This document shows positions 23,391 through 34,645 of a stretch of 64,000 bases of DNA, one piece after another; within the stretch, counting starts at the first letter, position 1; every line of letters begins with the position of its first letter. Source of the stretch: Triticum aestivum (taxonomy: Eukaryota > Streptophyta > Magnoliopsida > Poales > Poaceae). The stretch lies in the NCBI RefSeq assembly GCF_018294505.1, contig NC_057802.1:310827137-310891136 (forward strand). Reading direction: 5' to 3'. The notes under the pieces are model-generated. The model did no database searches and was not told the DNA's origin. It saw only the letters and a program-made list of their open reading frames with translations. Position numbers and translations under genes: made by a program.

Positions 23391-24275
23391 CTAGCCTGCA
23401 GATAAATCAAACAAGGAAGGAGCAGGCAAGGTAATAGTCTCAGGGTGATGTTTATCAAAGAACAATTTGTATTTAAGCGCCCTTTCCCTGTTCTTAACAA
23501 TAAAATCATGCGCTACCATACTCTTATAATCTAAATAAACAATGGGCAGCAATTTTTCTTCTTTTTCATAGTGCCTAATAGGTATGTTATAATATGCAGC
23601 AAGGCGTGAAGCATAGACACCTCCAAAGATGGGGCCCTTTGTATGGTTCAGACTTAACCGTTTGGCAATAATACCGCCCATACTAACAGAGTCATCGTGG
23701 AATAAACCATGGAACAAAATAATATCAGGAACACTAAGGTTTCCACAGTTTCCGCAACCAATTAAGCAACGACTAGCAAATATTGCAAAGTAGCGTAAAA
23801 CAGGAAAATGTATGCTAGTGATTCTTGCATCGGAAACCTTCCTAGTTTCCCCTGTAGTAATAGTATCAATAAACCCGTCCACATCTTTACGATGTGGTTC
23901 CTCTAAGCTACCCTCGAAAGGTATTTTGCAAACCCTACAAAATTCATCTAGTGACATCTTCTTAACCACATCATATAAATGAAACTCTACTGAAGGAGGT
24001 GATTCCTTAGGATAATAGTAGAAGTTTTGCACAAAAGTATTGGTGAGTAAGAGATACTGTTCGCGTTGGTCGCGGAGGAAGTCGGTGAGGCTTGCATTCT
24101 CAGCCAATTCATAAAAATCATCATAAATCCCGGCTGCTCTCAAGAAATCATCGGAAGGCCATTCACACGGCCGAACCTCCGCGGTGCGAGGCAGATTATA
24201 TTTGGGCCTCTCTGCTTCTTCACTTTGCTTTTCCTTCGAGCTTCGGCTCGATGAGCCCCTCAAAAATCTCTTCAT
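23391..24275 (-). CDS. Athila-type extra ORF (position of the env-like gene)
   Basis: An uninterrupted frame of 294 codons starts with ATG at 24273-24275 after a basic Ser/Arg/Lys segment. It encodes a soluble-looking protein with motifs such as CRVCKIPFEGS near residue 137 and FASRCLIGCGNCG near residue 190. I see no signal peptide or membrane segment, so it is not an obvious envelope protein. It sits where Athila elements carry their third ORF, downstream of gag in element orientation, and resembles the Athila ORF-1-like plant retrotransposon protein family. Its role is unknown. It is the longest intact frame of any element in the window apart from parts of gag. The end lies 2.2 kb from the 3' LTR. 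Confidence 0.65.
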   Translation of the reverse strand: MKRFLRGSSSRSSKEKQSEEAERPKYNLPRTAEVRPCEWPSDDFLRAAGIYDDFYELAENASLTDFLRDQREQYLLLTNTFVQNFYYYPKESPPSVEFHLYDVVKKMSLDEFCRVCKIPFEGSLEEPHRKDVDGFIDTITTGETRKVSDARITSIHFPVLRYFAIFASRCLIGCGNCGNLSVPDIILFHGLFHDDSVSMGGIIAKRLSLNHTKGPIFGGVYASRLAAYYNIPIRHYEKEEKLLPIVYLDYKSMVAHDFIVKNRERALKYKLFFDKHHPETITLPAPSLFDLSAG

Positions 24276-25063
24276 TATTTTTTGAAAATTTCTGAAATTT
24301 TTAGTAACTTCAAATAAAAGTGAACCAAGCTCAACAAAATTGATAGCAACTACTCCTACAAGTGCCTAGAGCCTATATCATGCATTAGAACTACTTGTAA
24401 CCATATAAATTTGACATGCAAGCTCAAGAACATGGTCACCTAGGCAGCACAAATTTGGAATGAATAAAGCACTAGAACAAAAACTAATTGGTCCAATGGA
24501 GGAGTCACATACCAAGGAACAATCCCCCCAAGCAGTTTTGTGAGAGGTGCTTTGAGCAAGGAGATTGAAAATCGCAGCAAAATGAGCTAGAACTCGTGCT
24601 TGAGCTGGATGGTGATTTTTTTGGGAGGAAGAAGAAGTGTGTGGTGGCTGGCATAAGTGGAGGGGAGCCACCGTGGGCCCACGAGGCAGGGGGCGCGCCT
24701 TGTAGGGGTGGGCGCGCCCTGGACCCTCGTGGCCAGGTGCTTGCTCCCCCTGCTGTGTTCTCAATGCCAGTTATTCTCAAATATTCCAGAAAAAAATCAT
24801 ATTAAATTGGCAGGGCATTTGGAGAACTTTTATTTTCGGGGTATTTTTATATTGCACGGATAATTCAGAAAACAGACAGGAAAATACTATTTTTACTTTA
24901 TTTCAACTAAATAACAGAAAGTAGAGAGAGAGGGTACAGAAGGTTGTGTCATCTAACTTCATCCATCTCATGCTCATCGAAAGGAATCCACTAACAAGGT
25001 TGATCAAGTCTTGTTAACAAACTCATTCCGAATAACATGGAACCGGAGAAATTTCAAATAACA
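24276..25063 (-). other. RLG-D spacer with GC-rich inverted motif
   Basis: This 0.8-kb spacer separates gag from the extra ORF and is non-coding. At 24670-24740 it holds GGGCCCACGAGG, two GGCGCGCC-type boxes and CCTCGTGG. That is the same inverted arrangement found in both LTRs of the element (20845-20922 and 29056-29130). Confidence 0.6.
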
Positions 25064-27884
25064 CTATGCTACCTCAACGGGGATATGCACATCCCCAATA
25101 ATAAGAATATCATATCTCTTTTTGACAGTAGGAAGAGGAAATTCAAAACTTCCAAAAATAATCGATGGAATTTTTCCAATAGAGTTGATACTATGAACTT
25201 GAGGTTGTTTCCTCGGAAAGTGTACCGTATGCTCATTACCATTAACACGAAAAGTGACATTGCCTTTGTTGCAATCAATAACAGCCCCTGTAGTATTCAA
25301 AAAAGGTCTTCCAAGAATAATAGACATACTATCGTCCTCGGGGATATCAAGAATAACAAAGTCTGTTAAAATAGTAACATTTTCAACCACAACAGGCACA
25401 TCCTCACAAAAGCCGACAGGTATAGCAGTTGATTTATCAGCCATTTGCAAAGATATTTCAGTAGGTGTCAACTTATTCATATCAAGTCTACGATATAAAG
25501 AGAGAGGCATAACACTAACACCGGCTCCAAGATCACACAAAGCAGTTTTAACATAGTTTCTTTTAATGGAGCATGGTATAGTTGGTACTCCTGGATCTCC
25601 TAGTTTCTTTGGTATTCCACCCTTAAAAGTATAATTAGCAAGCATGGTGGAAATTTCAGCTTCCGGTATCTTTCTCTTATTAGTAACAATTTCTTTCATA
25701 TACTTAGCATAAGGATTCATTTTGATCATATCAGTTAATCGCATACGCAAGAATATAGGTCTAATCATTTCACCAAAGCGCTCAAAATCCTCATCATCCT
25801 TTTTCTTGGATGGTTTGGGAGGAAAAGGCATGGGTTTCTGAACCCATGGTTCTCTTTCTTTACCGTGTTTCCTAGCAACAAAGTCTCTTTTATCATAACG
25901 TTCATTCTTTGATTGTGGGTTATCAAGATCAACAGCAGGTTCAATTTCCACATCATTATCATTGCTAGGTTGAGCATCAACATGAACATCATCATTAACA
26001 TTATCACTAGGTTCATGTTCATTTCCAGATTGTGTCTCAGCATCAGAAATATAAATATCATTGGGATTCTCAGGTGTTTCAGCAACAGGTTCACTAGAAG
26101 CATGCAAAGTCCTATCATTTTTCTTTTTCTTCTTTTTAGAAGGACTAGGTGCATCTATATTAGTTCTTTGAGAATCTTGCTCAATTCTCTTAGGATGGCC
26201 TTCAGGATACAAAGGTTCCTGAGTCCTTTTACCGGTTCTAGTAGCCACTCTAACAGCATAGTCATTATTCTTACTATTCAATTCATTGAGCAAATCATTC
26301 TGAGCTTTAAGTACTTGTTCTACTTGAGTGGTAACCATAGAAGCATGTTTACTAATGAGTTTAAGTTCACCTTTAACTATAGACATATAATCACCCAAGT
26401 GTTCAAGCGTATCGGAATTTTGTTTTAATTGTCTACCAAAATAAGCATTGAAGTTTTCTTGTTTAATAATGAAGTTGTCAAACTCATCTAGGCATTGTCT
26501 AGCAGACTTATAACGAGGGATATCACCTTCATCAAATCTATAGAGAGAATTTACCTTTACTACCTGTGTCGGGTTATCAAGACCATGAGTTTCTTCAATA
26601 GGTAATGGATTAAGATCATATATTTCTTCAACAAGCGGTGAGTTAAGACCATGTATTTCTTCAATAGGTGGTAAATTCTTAACATCTTCAGCTTTAATAC
26701 CTTTTTCCTTCATAGATTTCTTTGCCTCTTGCATATCTTCAGGACTGAGAAATAGAACACCCCTTTTCTTCGGAGTTGGATTAGGAATAGGCTCAGGAGT
26801 TGGCTCAGGAAGTGTCCAATTATTTTCATTTGTCAACATATTATTCAATAGAATTTCAGCTTCATCCGGTGTTCTTTCCCTGAAAACAGAACCAGCACAA
26901 CTATCCAGGTGGTCTCTGGAAGCATCTGTTAGTCCATTATAAAAGATATCAAGTATTTCATTTTTCTTAAGAGGATGATCAGGCAAAGCATTAAGTAATA
27001 GGAGAAGCCTCCCCCAAGATTGTGGGAGACTCTCTTCTTCAATTTGCACAAAATTATATATATCCCTTAAAGCAGCTTGTTTCTTATGAGCAGGGAAATA
27101 TTTAGCAGAGAAGTAATAAATCATATCCTGGGGACTACGCACACAACCAGGATCAAGGGAGTTGAACCATATCTTAGCATCACCCTTTAATGAGAACGGG
27201 AATATTTAAGGATATAGAAGTAGCGAGTTCTCTCATCATTAGTGAACAGGGTGGCTATATCATTTAATTTAGTAAGATGTGCCACAACAGTTTCAGATTC
27301 ATAGCCATAGAAAGGATCAGATTCAACCAAAGTAATTATATCAGGATCAATGGAGAATTCATAATCCTTATCAGTAACAAAGATAGGTGAAGTAGCATAA
27401 GCAGGATCATATTTCATTCTAGCATTCAGAGTTTTTTGTTTCAGCTTAGCTAATAATTTCTTAAGATCACTTCTATCACTGCAAGCAAGAAAGTCTCTTT
27501 TAGTTTCTTCATCCATAACATAGCCCTCAGGCACAACAGGTAATTCATATTTATTAGGGGGGAGTCTTCATCATCACTATCATCAATATTATCAGTTTCA
27601 ATAATTTCATTCTCTCTAGCCCTAGCAAGTTGTTCATCAAGAAATTCACCAAGTGGCACAGTAGTATCAAGCATAGAAGTAGTTTCATCATAAGTATCAT
27701 GCATAGCAAAAGTGGCATCATCAATAACATGCGACATATCAGAATTAATAGCAGAAGCAGGTTTAGGTGTCGCAAGCTTACTCAAAACAGAAGGTGAATC
27801 AAGTGCAGAGCTAGATGGCAGTTCCTTACCTCCCCTTGTAGTTGAGGGATAATTTTTTTTCTTCTCGTCTTTCAAGTTCCTCAT
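25064..27884 (-). pseudogene. RLG-D gag and aspartic protease
   Basis: The coding sense starts near 27884 and is read in three frames: 27884-27555, 27534-27200 and 27142-25064. Frameshifts therefore lie near 27555 and 27200. The longest part (692 codons) begins inside a retrotransposon gag domain (LPQSWGRLLLLLNALPDHPL, DIFYNGL, LDSCAG). It passes through a highly charged linker with a Lys run (near 26140) and ends in a retropepsin-like domain with CDLGAGVSVMPLSLY, where DLGA stands for the usual DTGA/DSGA, and LGRPFLNT. A GDAKIWFNSLDPG block spans the second break. Pol sequence should follow the protease but does not. Gag would package the RNA of this non-autonomous element. Confidence 0.85.
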
Positions 27885-27933
27885 AGTGACCAGCGGATAT
27901 AAATCCCAAGTGACTCAAAGAATAGAGCTATGC

Positions 27934-27951
27934 TCCCCAGCAACGGCGCCA
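27934..27951 (-). other. Primer-binding site of RLG-D
   Basis: On the minus strand, TGGCGCCGTTGCTGGGGA follows the 5' LTR by 11 bases. The string, with CCGGGG for CTGGGG, is the usual Athila-lineage primer site. Confidence 0.75.
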
Positions 27952-27962
27952 GAAAATAGTCT

Positions 27963-29351
27963 TGATAACCCACAAGTATAGGGGGTCGCAACAGTTTTTG
28001 AGGGTAGAGTATTCAACCCAAATTTATTGATTCGACACAAGGGGAGCCAAAGAATATTCTCAAGTATTAGCAGCTGAGTTGTCAATTCAACCACACCTGG
28101 ATAACTTAATATCTGCAGCAAAGTAATATGATAGTAATGGTAACAGTAGCAAAAGTAATATTTTTAGGTTTTGTAGTGATTGTAACAGTAGCAACGGAAA
28201 AGTAAATAAGCGAAGAACAATATGTGAAAAGCTCATAGGCATTGGATTGGTGATGGAGAATTATGCCGGATGCGGTTCATCATGTAACAGTCATAACATA
28301 GGGTGACACAGAACTAGCTCCAATTCATCAATGTAATGTAGGCATGTATTCCGAATATAGTCATACGTGCTTATGGAAAAGAACTTGCATGACATCTTTT
28401 GTCCTACCCTCCCATGGCAGCGGGGTCCTAGCGGAAACTAAGGGATATTAAGGCCTCCTTTTAATAGATTACCGGACCAAAGCATTAACACATAGTGAAT
28501 ACATGAACTCCTCAAACTATGGTCATCACCGGGAGTGGTCCCGATTATTGTCACTTCGGGGTTGCTGGATCATAACACATAGTAGGTGACTATAGACTTG
28601 CAAGATAGGATCAAGAACTCACATATATTCATGAAAACACAATAGGTTCAGATCTGAAATCATGGCACTCGGGCCCTAGTGACAAGCATTAAGCATAGCA
28701 AAGTCATAGCAACATCAATCTCAGAACATAGTGGATACTAGGGATCAAACGCTAACAAAACTAACTCGATTACATGATAAATCTCATCCAACCCATCACC
28801 GTCCAGCAAGCCTACGATGGAATTACTCACGCACGGCAGTGAGCATCATGAAATTGGTAATGGAGGATGGTTGATGATGACGACGGCGACGGATTCCCCT
28901 CTCCGGAGCCTCGAACGGACTCCAAATCAGCCCTCCCGAGAGAGTTTAGGGCTTGGCGGCGGCTCCGTATCATAAAACGCGATGAATCCTTCTCTCTGAT
29001 TTTTTTCTCCCCGAACACGAATATATGGAGTTGGAGTTGAGGTCGGTGGAGCTCCAGGGGGCCCACGAGGCAGGGGGCGCGCCCAGGGGGGCAGGCGCGC
29101 CCCCACCCTCGTGGACAGGTGGTGGGCCCCGTGGCCTTGATTCTTTCGCCAATATTTTTAATATTTTCTAAAAATAAGTTCCGAGGAGTTTCAAGTCATT
29201 CTGAGAACTTTTGTTTCTGCACATAAATAACACCATGGCAATTCTGCTGAAAACAACGTCAGTCCGGGTTAGTTCCATTCAAATCCTGCAAGTTAGAGTC
29301 CAAAACAAGGGCAAAAGTGTTTGGAAAAGTAGATACGACGGAGACGTATCA
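27963..29351 (-). repeat. 5' LTR of RLG-D (1389 bp, complete)
   Basis: On the plus strand it runs from TGATAACCCACAAGTATAGG to GGAGACGTATCA. It is the complete copy, and the left LTR lacks its first 154 bp. It carries the GC-rich inverted motif at 29056-29130. Confidence 0.9.
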
Positions 29352-30444
29352 CTCTCCATGTCTACCTTCCACTTGCCTTTATCTTCAGCAGAAATTTCTT
29401 CTGTTGCACTGTGCTTAGATAAGATGGAGGGTTGACCCGGAGCTGTGAACCCAAATCCAGTGATAAGAACATCGTCAGTCTTCTTCTCAGCAGGTTTAAT
29501 TGGGCTTGGCGGTTTAGAGAAAGTCGGCTCAACATCTATATCATCTCAAGAAATATCATGATCTTGTGGTGGAGGATCATTTAGGGTGGCATCAGCAATT
29601 GGGCTAGCAGTTTCTGACTATTGTTTCTCCGGTCCAAACGGGTTAGCATCGTCGACTGGCTTAGTCAGCTTAGCTTCTTGCTGGGTCTGGCCTGACCCCT
29701 GAAAATAAGAAGCATATAAAAGGTTAATATGATGATCAGGCATAAAGTTTTAATTATTGAATATACCCTTACCCGGGTACAGTTTTGAAGGCTGGGAATT
29801 GTGTTTCTGTTGACTCGCCAGAAGAGGAAAGAGATGACCCCTGATAGTTTGAATCAGACGGGTTAAGAGGTTGTCGGAAATGACTCGCCTTGAGATAAAG
29901 TATATCAGAAATATGAAAGACCTCTGGGCGGCGTTTGCGAACCGACGTGTTTGGTAAGCTGGAGGAGGTGATTCGTCCACCACTATGACGGGTGACTCGA
30001 CGAGCTTCATGTTGTTATTTCTTCAAAAGAAAGTTGGGATCCAAGTGAGCCAGAGGGTGAGAAAAGCTTACTTTCCGGCTCGCTTGTCGGGTTTTCTGTG
30101 TTGGCAGAGGTTCTGAGCCGGAAGGAAGAATAATTACCTCTGCGTCACCTGCACGGCTGGCCTCTGCGTCGTCCTGATAATAATCATTGTCAATGAGATG
30201 TATAAAAAAGGAGCCAAGAGAGTCAAGTTCTACCTCTGACTCATTGTCATTGTCATCATCAATGTTTAAATCGGCAGACTCGGTGGCCTTCTTAGTAGAT
30301 TTCTTGGTGGCCTTGGTTTTAGTACGAGCCGGTTTTGCCGGCTTATCCTGTGTTTTCCTCTTCCAAAATGGATCATCAGCATGTTAAGATTGGAAAGATC
30401 GTAAGTAAGAATTAAAAATATGGACTAAGCAGAAGATGTGTGAC
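29352..30444 (-). pseudogene. Antisense ORF of RLG-B, middle part
   Basis: The minus-strand sense resumes to the right of RLG-D. From 30370 down to about 30190 it encodes a Lys/Ala/Thr-rich basic tract (PAKPARTKTKATKKSTKK) followed by an Asp/Asn/Glu-rich acidic tract. Lower down, Ser/Pro/Glu-rich sequence is seen to 29352. Non-coding, intron-like breaks occur around 29690-29770 and 29880-30050. It connects the N-terminal part at 32203-33091 with the C-terminal part at 18873-19898. Basic and acidic low-complexity blocks are consistent with a nuclear protein, but that is inference. Confidence 0.55.
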
Positions 30445-30449
30445 TCTTA
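30445..30449. repeat. Left TSD of solo Copia LTR (TCTTA)
   Basis: TCTTA at 30445-30449 is repeated exactly at 32198-32202 on the other side of the LTR. Confidence 0.9.
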
Positions 30450-32197
30450 TGTTGGGGAACATAGTAATAATTCAAAATTTTCCTACGTGTCACCAAGATC
30501 AATCTAGGAGATGCTAGCAACGAGAGAGAGGGAGTGCATCTTCATACCCTTGAAGATCGCTAAGCGGAAGCGTTACAAGAACGCGGTTGATGGAGTCGTA
30601 CTCGCGGCGATTCAAATCGCAGAAGATCCGATCTAGCGCAGAACGGACGACGCCTCCGTGTTCAACACACGTACAGCCCGGGGACGTCTCCTCCTTCTTG
30701 ATCCAGCAAGGGGAGAGGAGAAGTTGAGGGAGAACTCCAGCAGCACGACAGCATGGTGGTGATGGAGCTCGTGGTTCTCCGGCAGAGCTTCGCTATGCAC
30801 TACGGAGGAGGAGGAGGAGTTGGAGGAGGAGAGGGCTGCGTCAGGGAAGGGGGTGCGGCTGCCCTCTCTCTCCCTCACTATATATAGGGGGAAGGGGGAG
30901 GAGGAGGCGCCCTAGGGTTTCCCTAGGGGAGGGGCGGCGGCCACAGGGGAAACCCTAGATGGGTTTGGGTGCCCCCACCCCTAGGAAACTTGCCCCCCAA
31001 GCCGGGAGGGGTGGCTGCCCTAGGGGAGGCGCCCCCACCTCTCCACGTTATGTGAGATGGGGTGGGAGGGGTGCACAGCCCCTTAGTTGGCTAATGTGCC
31101 CCCTCCCCTTGGCCCATAAGGCCCCCCAACGCTTGCCGGGGCCTCCGAAACCCCTTTCGGACACGCTGGTCGTCACCCGGTACCCCCGGAACAATTCCGG
31201 ACTCCAATACCCTTCGTCCAATATATCGATCTTCACCTCCGGACCATTTCGGAGTTCCTCGTCACATCCAGGATCTCATTCGGGACTCCGAACAACCTTC
31301 GGTAACCACATACTATTTCCCATAACAACTCTAGCGTCACCGAACCTTAAGTGTGTAGACCCTACGGGTTCGGGAACCATGCAGACATGACCGAGACGTT
31401 CTCCGGCCAATAACCAACAGCGGGATCTGGATACCCATGTTGGCTCCCACATGTTCCATGATGATCTCATCGGATGAACCACGATGTCGGGGATTCAATC
31501 AATCCCGTATTCAATTCCCTTTGTCTATCGGTATGTTACTTGCCTGAGATTCGATCGTCGGTATCCCCATACCTCGTTCAATCTCGTTACCGGCAAGTCT
31601 CTTTACTCGTTACGTAACACATGATCCCGTGGCTAACTTCTTAGTCACATTGAGGTCATTATGATGATGCATTACCGAGTGGGCCCAGAGATACCTCTCT
31701 GTCACACAGAGTGACAAATCCCAGTCTCGATTCGTGCCAACCCAACAGACACTTTCAGAGACACCTGTAGTGCACCTTTATAGTCACCCAGTTACGTTGT
31801 GACGTTTGATACACCCAAAGCATTCCTACGGTATCCGGGAGTTGCACAATCTCACGGTCTAAGGAAACGATACTTGACGTTAGAAAAGCTCTAGCAAAAC
31901 GAACTACACGATCTTGTGCTATGCTTAGGATTGGGTCTTGTCCATCACATCATTCTCCTAATGATGTGATCCTGTTATCAACGACATCCAATGTCCATGG
32001 TCAGGAAACCACAACCATCTATTGATCAACGAGCTAGTCAACTAGAGGCTTACTAGGGACATATTATGGTCTATGTATTCACACATGTATTACGGTTTCT
32101 GATTAATACAATTATAGCATGAACAATAGACAATTATCATGAACAAGGAAATATAATAATAACCATTTTATTATTGCCTCTAGGGCATTTTCCAACA
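30450..32197 (-). mobile_element. Solo LTR of an Angela/WIS/BARE-type Copia element
   Basis: A single 1748-bp LTR in minus orientation begins, in its own sense, with TGTTGGAAAATGCCCTAGAG at 32197. It ends with GTTCCCCAACA at 30450. The beginning, the CTAGTAAGCCTCTAGTTGACT block and the end are those of the Angela/BARE-1/WIS-2 LTR as I remember it. There is no internal sequence and no second LTR, yet the 5-bp TSD TCTTA is perfect. This is the result of recombination between the two LTRs of a full element. It lies in the antisense ORF of RLG-B. A TATATATAG box is near 30878-30886. Confidence 0.93.
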
Positions 32198-32202
32198 TCT
32201 TA
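32198..32202. repeat. Right TSD of solo Copia LTR (TCTTA)
   Basis: This is an exact match to 30445-30449. Confidence 0.9.
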
Positions 32203-33091
32203 CAGCTGGCAGCTTGTTGAAAGTGCAGAAGGGACTAAGTCCGGTTTTGCTGCACACCTTTAAAGGTTCATTCAGCAGCTTTTTGGTGGCCTCAGTAATT
32301 TCCGCCTCAGACAGTTGAATGTCACAATGGCGCTGAGGATCTTTTGTGTCACCAGTGTACTCGCACATTAAGCCGGGGCGACGGCTTAAGGGCAAGATAC
32401 TTCAAGACAGCCAGCACCGGAAAAAATCGACACCGGTTAAACCATTGACCATGAAGGCTCTGAGCTTGGAAAAGGCTGGTGCATATTTGGACCGTTCCTT
32501 TGCATCAAGCCATTGGGGGAGTGGATGTTTGTTGCTAAGTCGGTGATCACGGTAACCCGGCAGAGGATCCTCACCGGCTGGAGATGTATCTTGATAGTAG
32601 AACCAATTCTGGTTCCAATCTTTGGGGTGACTGTGTAGCTTGGCATGGGGAAAGCTAACTTCTTTCCTCTGCTGAATTGAGACTCCACAAAGCTCTTGGC
32701 ATGGCCCGTCAACGAATTCTGTTTGGCGGTTTAAGTAATAGAACTCCCTGAATAAATCAACTATGGGCTCCTCTTGAAGACAAGCTTCACAGAATATTTG
32801 GAAGTTGCAGATGTTGGATACGGAGTTGGGTCCGACGTCTTGAGGGTGCAGTTGGAGGAAATGAAGCACGTCACGGAAAAACTTTGAGCTGGGTGGGCTG
32901 AACCCTCGGCCCAAGTGATCAGCAAAAACAACCACTTCTCCATCTTTTGGTTGAGGAGGAACTTCTTCACCAGGAGCTCTCCAATGGATGACCTCTTTTT
33001 TGGCTAAGGCGCCAGTGGCGACAAAGTTGTTCAGTTCTTCTTCGGTAACCCGGGATTTGACCCAATTGCAAGACGTATATGTCTTAGCCAT
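32203..33091 (-). pseudogene. Antisense ORF of RLG-B, N-terminal part
   Basis: The ATG at 33089-33091 (MAKTYTSCNW) opens a 229-codon frame that ends at 32402. A coherent continuation (LSRRPGLMCEYTGDTKDPQRH) runs to the Copia LTR at 32203. A block with VVVFADHLGRGFSPPSSKFF, LHFLQLHPQDVGPNS and FCEACLQEEP is typical of the plant putative gypsy-type transposon family (the PF04195-like domain, from memory). These proteins are carried antisense to gag-pol in Tat-lineage elements, and their function is unknown. A stop at 32402-32404 separates the two stretches. The rest of the gene is displaced to 29352-30444 and 18873-19898. Confidence 0.75.
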
Positions 33092-34106
33092 TTTTTCAAT
33101 GATCTGAAAGAAAGATTAAGCTGGTTCAAGATACATGGTTTAGCCGGCTTATGGTTAAAAGGCAAACAATATTGAAGCATGAACAAGTGCTAAGCTGGAG
33201 ATTGGCATTACAAAGTTACAAGGAACTATTGGCGACATAAGAGGGGACTAATGATACCTGGCGGGTTACTATTTATGAGTTAAGCCGCCCAGACAGATGT
33301 TAAAAGTAGAGATCTGAGGATGATTTATTTTTTTGCTAAGTGTTGAGAAAAACAAGTTTCACAGATTGGTGCTATGATTTCGGATCTGCGACACTTCAGT
33401 TAATGAAAAAATATTCAGACCTAAAATACCAGTACTCAAGCAGTTCATGGGTCCAGATCGGTTTTCTTATGCAAAGGAGGTGTTCTAAATAGTAAAAAGG
33501 AGTACTATGGTTACCACGGTATAGGAGGAGTACCAAGTTCGAATCAAAATCACAAACTGTAGTGGAAAAGCGAGGATGAACTTTGATGAACTCGTCGAAA
33601 CCCTAACGAATCTATGGGAAAAGGAAGAAGCAGAACCAACCAGGGCTGCTAAACAGCGGAGGTGCGCAGACGAGATCTGGTCAAATCAGGTCGATGCAGC
33701 GGACGTTGTTGAAGCAGAGGCGAAGGTCGACGACGGCGGCCGAGCTCGAGTGTTGGGGCGTCGTGAGGTTGAAGACAGAGACGAAGAGGCAGAGGGGGAA
33801 AGTGAAAGGGCCCCCTGGCCCTACTTATAAGGCAAGGGGATAAGTGACATGCGCGGGAATCGGGGAGGCCAAAATGGATATATGACAGTACAGACGCTTC
33901 GATTTTCGGAGATTCGTTAAAAGAGAAAATTTATTAAGATTTGAGCTTCGTGCAATATTAATGGCAGGTGACATCATGGTAGGTTACCACCATCCCAGGA
34001 GATGACGTCATGGCGAGTTACCAGATTTCACAGAGATATTGAGGAAGGATTTTTTTCTAAGTGTTGAAGATTGATATGAACAAGTTCAAATCAATTTGGG
34101 GCCTAA
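33092..34106 (+). other. RLG-B region upstream of antisense ORF, to 3' LTR
   Basis: About 1 kb between the antisense start and the 3' LTR. It should hold the antisense promoter. TACTTATAAGG at about 33821-33831 is plus-strand TATA-like. A short plus-strand frame at 33576-33830 shows no known motif. A weak polypurine tract (TTTGGGGCCTAA) ends at 34106. Confidence 0.45.
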
Positions 34107-34645
34107 TGTTGGGGATATAACTATTGAGTTAACCCGCCCAGGAGGGGCCGGGTTAAGCCCATGGCGGTTTATCAAGACAAAGCCCATGGGCATGCTGAAG
34201 ATGGCGGTTCACTACGCAGACTCGTTAAGGGCCTGAAGCCCAAAGGCGACTTAAGGCCCAACAAGTGTAGACCGCCATATATGTATGACTTGTATTATAA
34301 GGCATGAACAATTAGTCACCAGGCCGGACACGTTGTTTATGAGCCGGCCGGGACTCCGTGAGCCGCCAGGCGTCAACCTGTGTATATAAAGGGACGACCC
34401 GGGGGTGACTTAGGGCAAGAAACAAGAGACCGAAAGCTAGATCAAGCGTATTCGCTCCCTGGTAATCGAGACATAAGCAATACCACCTCAAACTGGATTA
34501 GGTCTTTACCTTCACCGCAAGGGGCCGAACCAGTATAAACTCCTTGTGTCCTTTGTCCCGTTAAACCCCTTTAAGCTAACCTCATTGCGATGGCTCCACG
34601 ACTAAGTCCTTCTGCTAGGACATCTGCCGTGACAATTCCACGACA
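34107..34645 (+). repeat. 3' LTR of RLG-B (539 bp)
   Basis: The sequence matches 10523-11053 with about 20 substitutions and an 8-9 bp insertion (near 34206). It ends at CGACA. The following bases, GTTTCG, resemble the GTTCG before the 5' LTR. Confidence 0.92.

Larger units (their letters stand above)
19899..29351 (-). mobile_element. RLG-D: Athila-like Gypsy element without pol
   Basis: The 5' LTR (27963-29351) and 3' LTR (19900-21138) lie on the minus strand and bracket gag-protease (27884-25064) and an Athila-type extra ORF (24275-23391). No reverse transcriptase, RNase H or integrase motif is found in the internal 6.8 kb, so this copy depended on a helper. It interrupts the antisense ORF of RLG-B. 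The outer 154 bp of the 3' LTR are missing, so no TSD can be paired; the bases after the right LTR are CTCTC. LTR differences by eye are some 30-35 in 1.24 kb. The family is Sabrina/WHAM-like by memory of its LTR. Confidence 0.87.
10523..34645 (+). mobile_element. RLG-B: Tat-type Gypsy retrotransposon with antisense ORF
   Basis: Two LTRs (10523-11053 and 34107-34645) enclose gag, protease, reverse transcriptase, two RNase H regions and integrase on the plus strand. A long antisense ORF lies between pol and the 3' LTR. This layout, especially the second RNase H and the antisense gene, is typical of Tat-lineage plant elements such as Retand and Grande. The LTRs differ by about 20 substitutions and one 8-9 bp indel by eye (near 4%). 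RLG-D and a solo Copia LTR are nested inside. Flanking bases are GTTCG (left) and GTTTCG (right), a TSD with one extra T. All coding parts carry stops or frameshifts. Confidence 0.9.
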
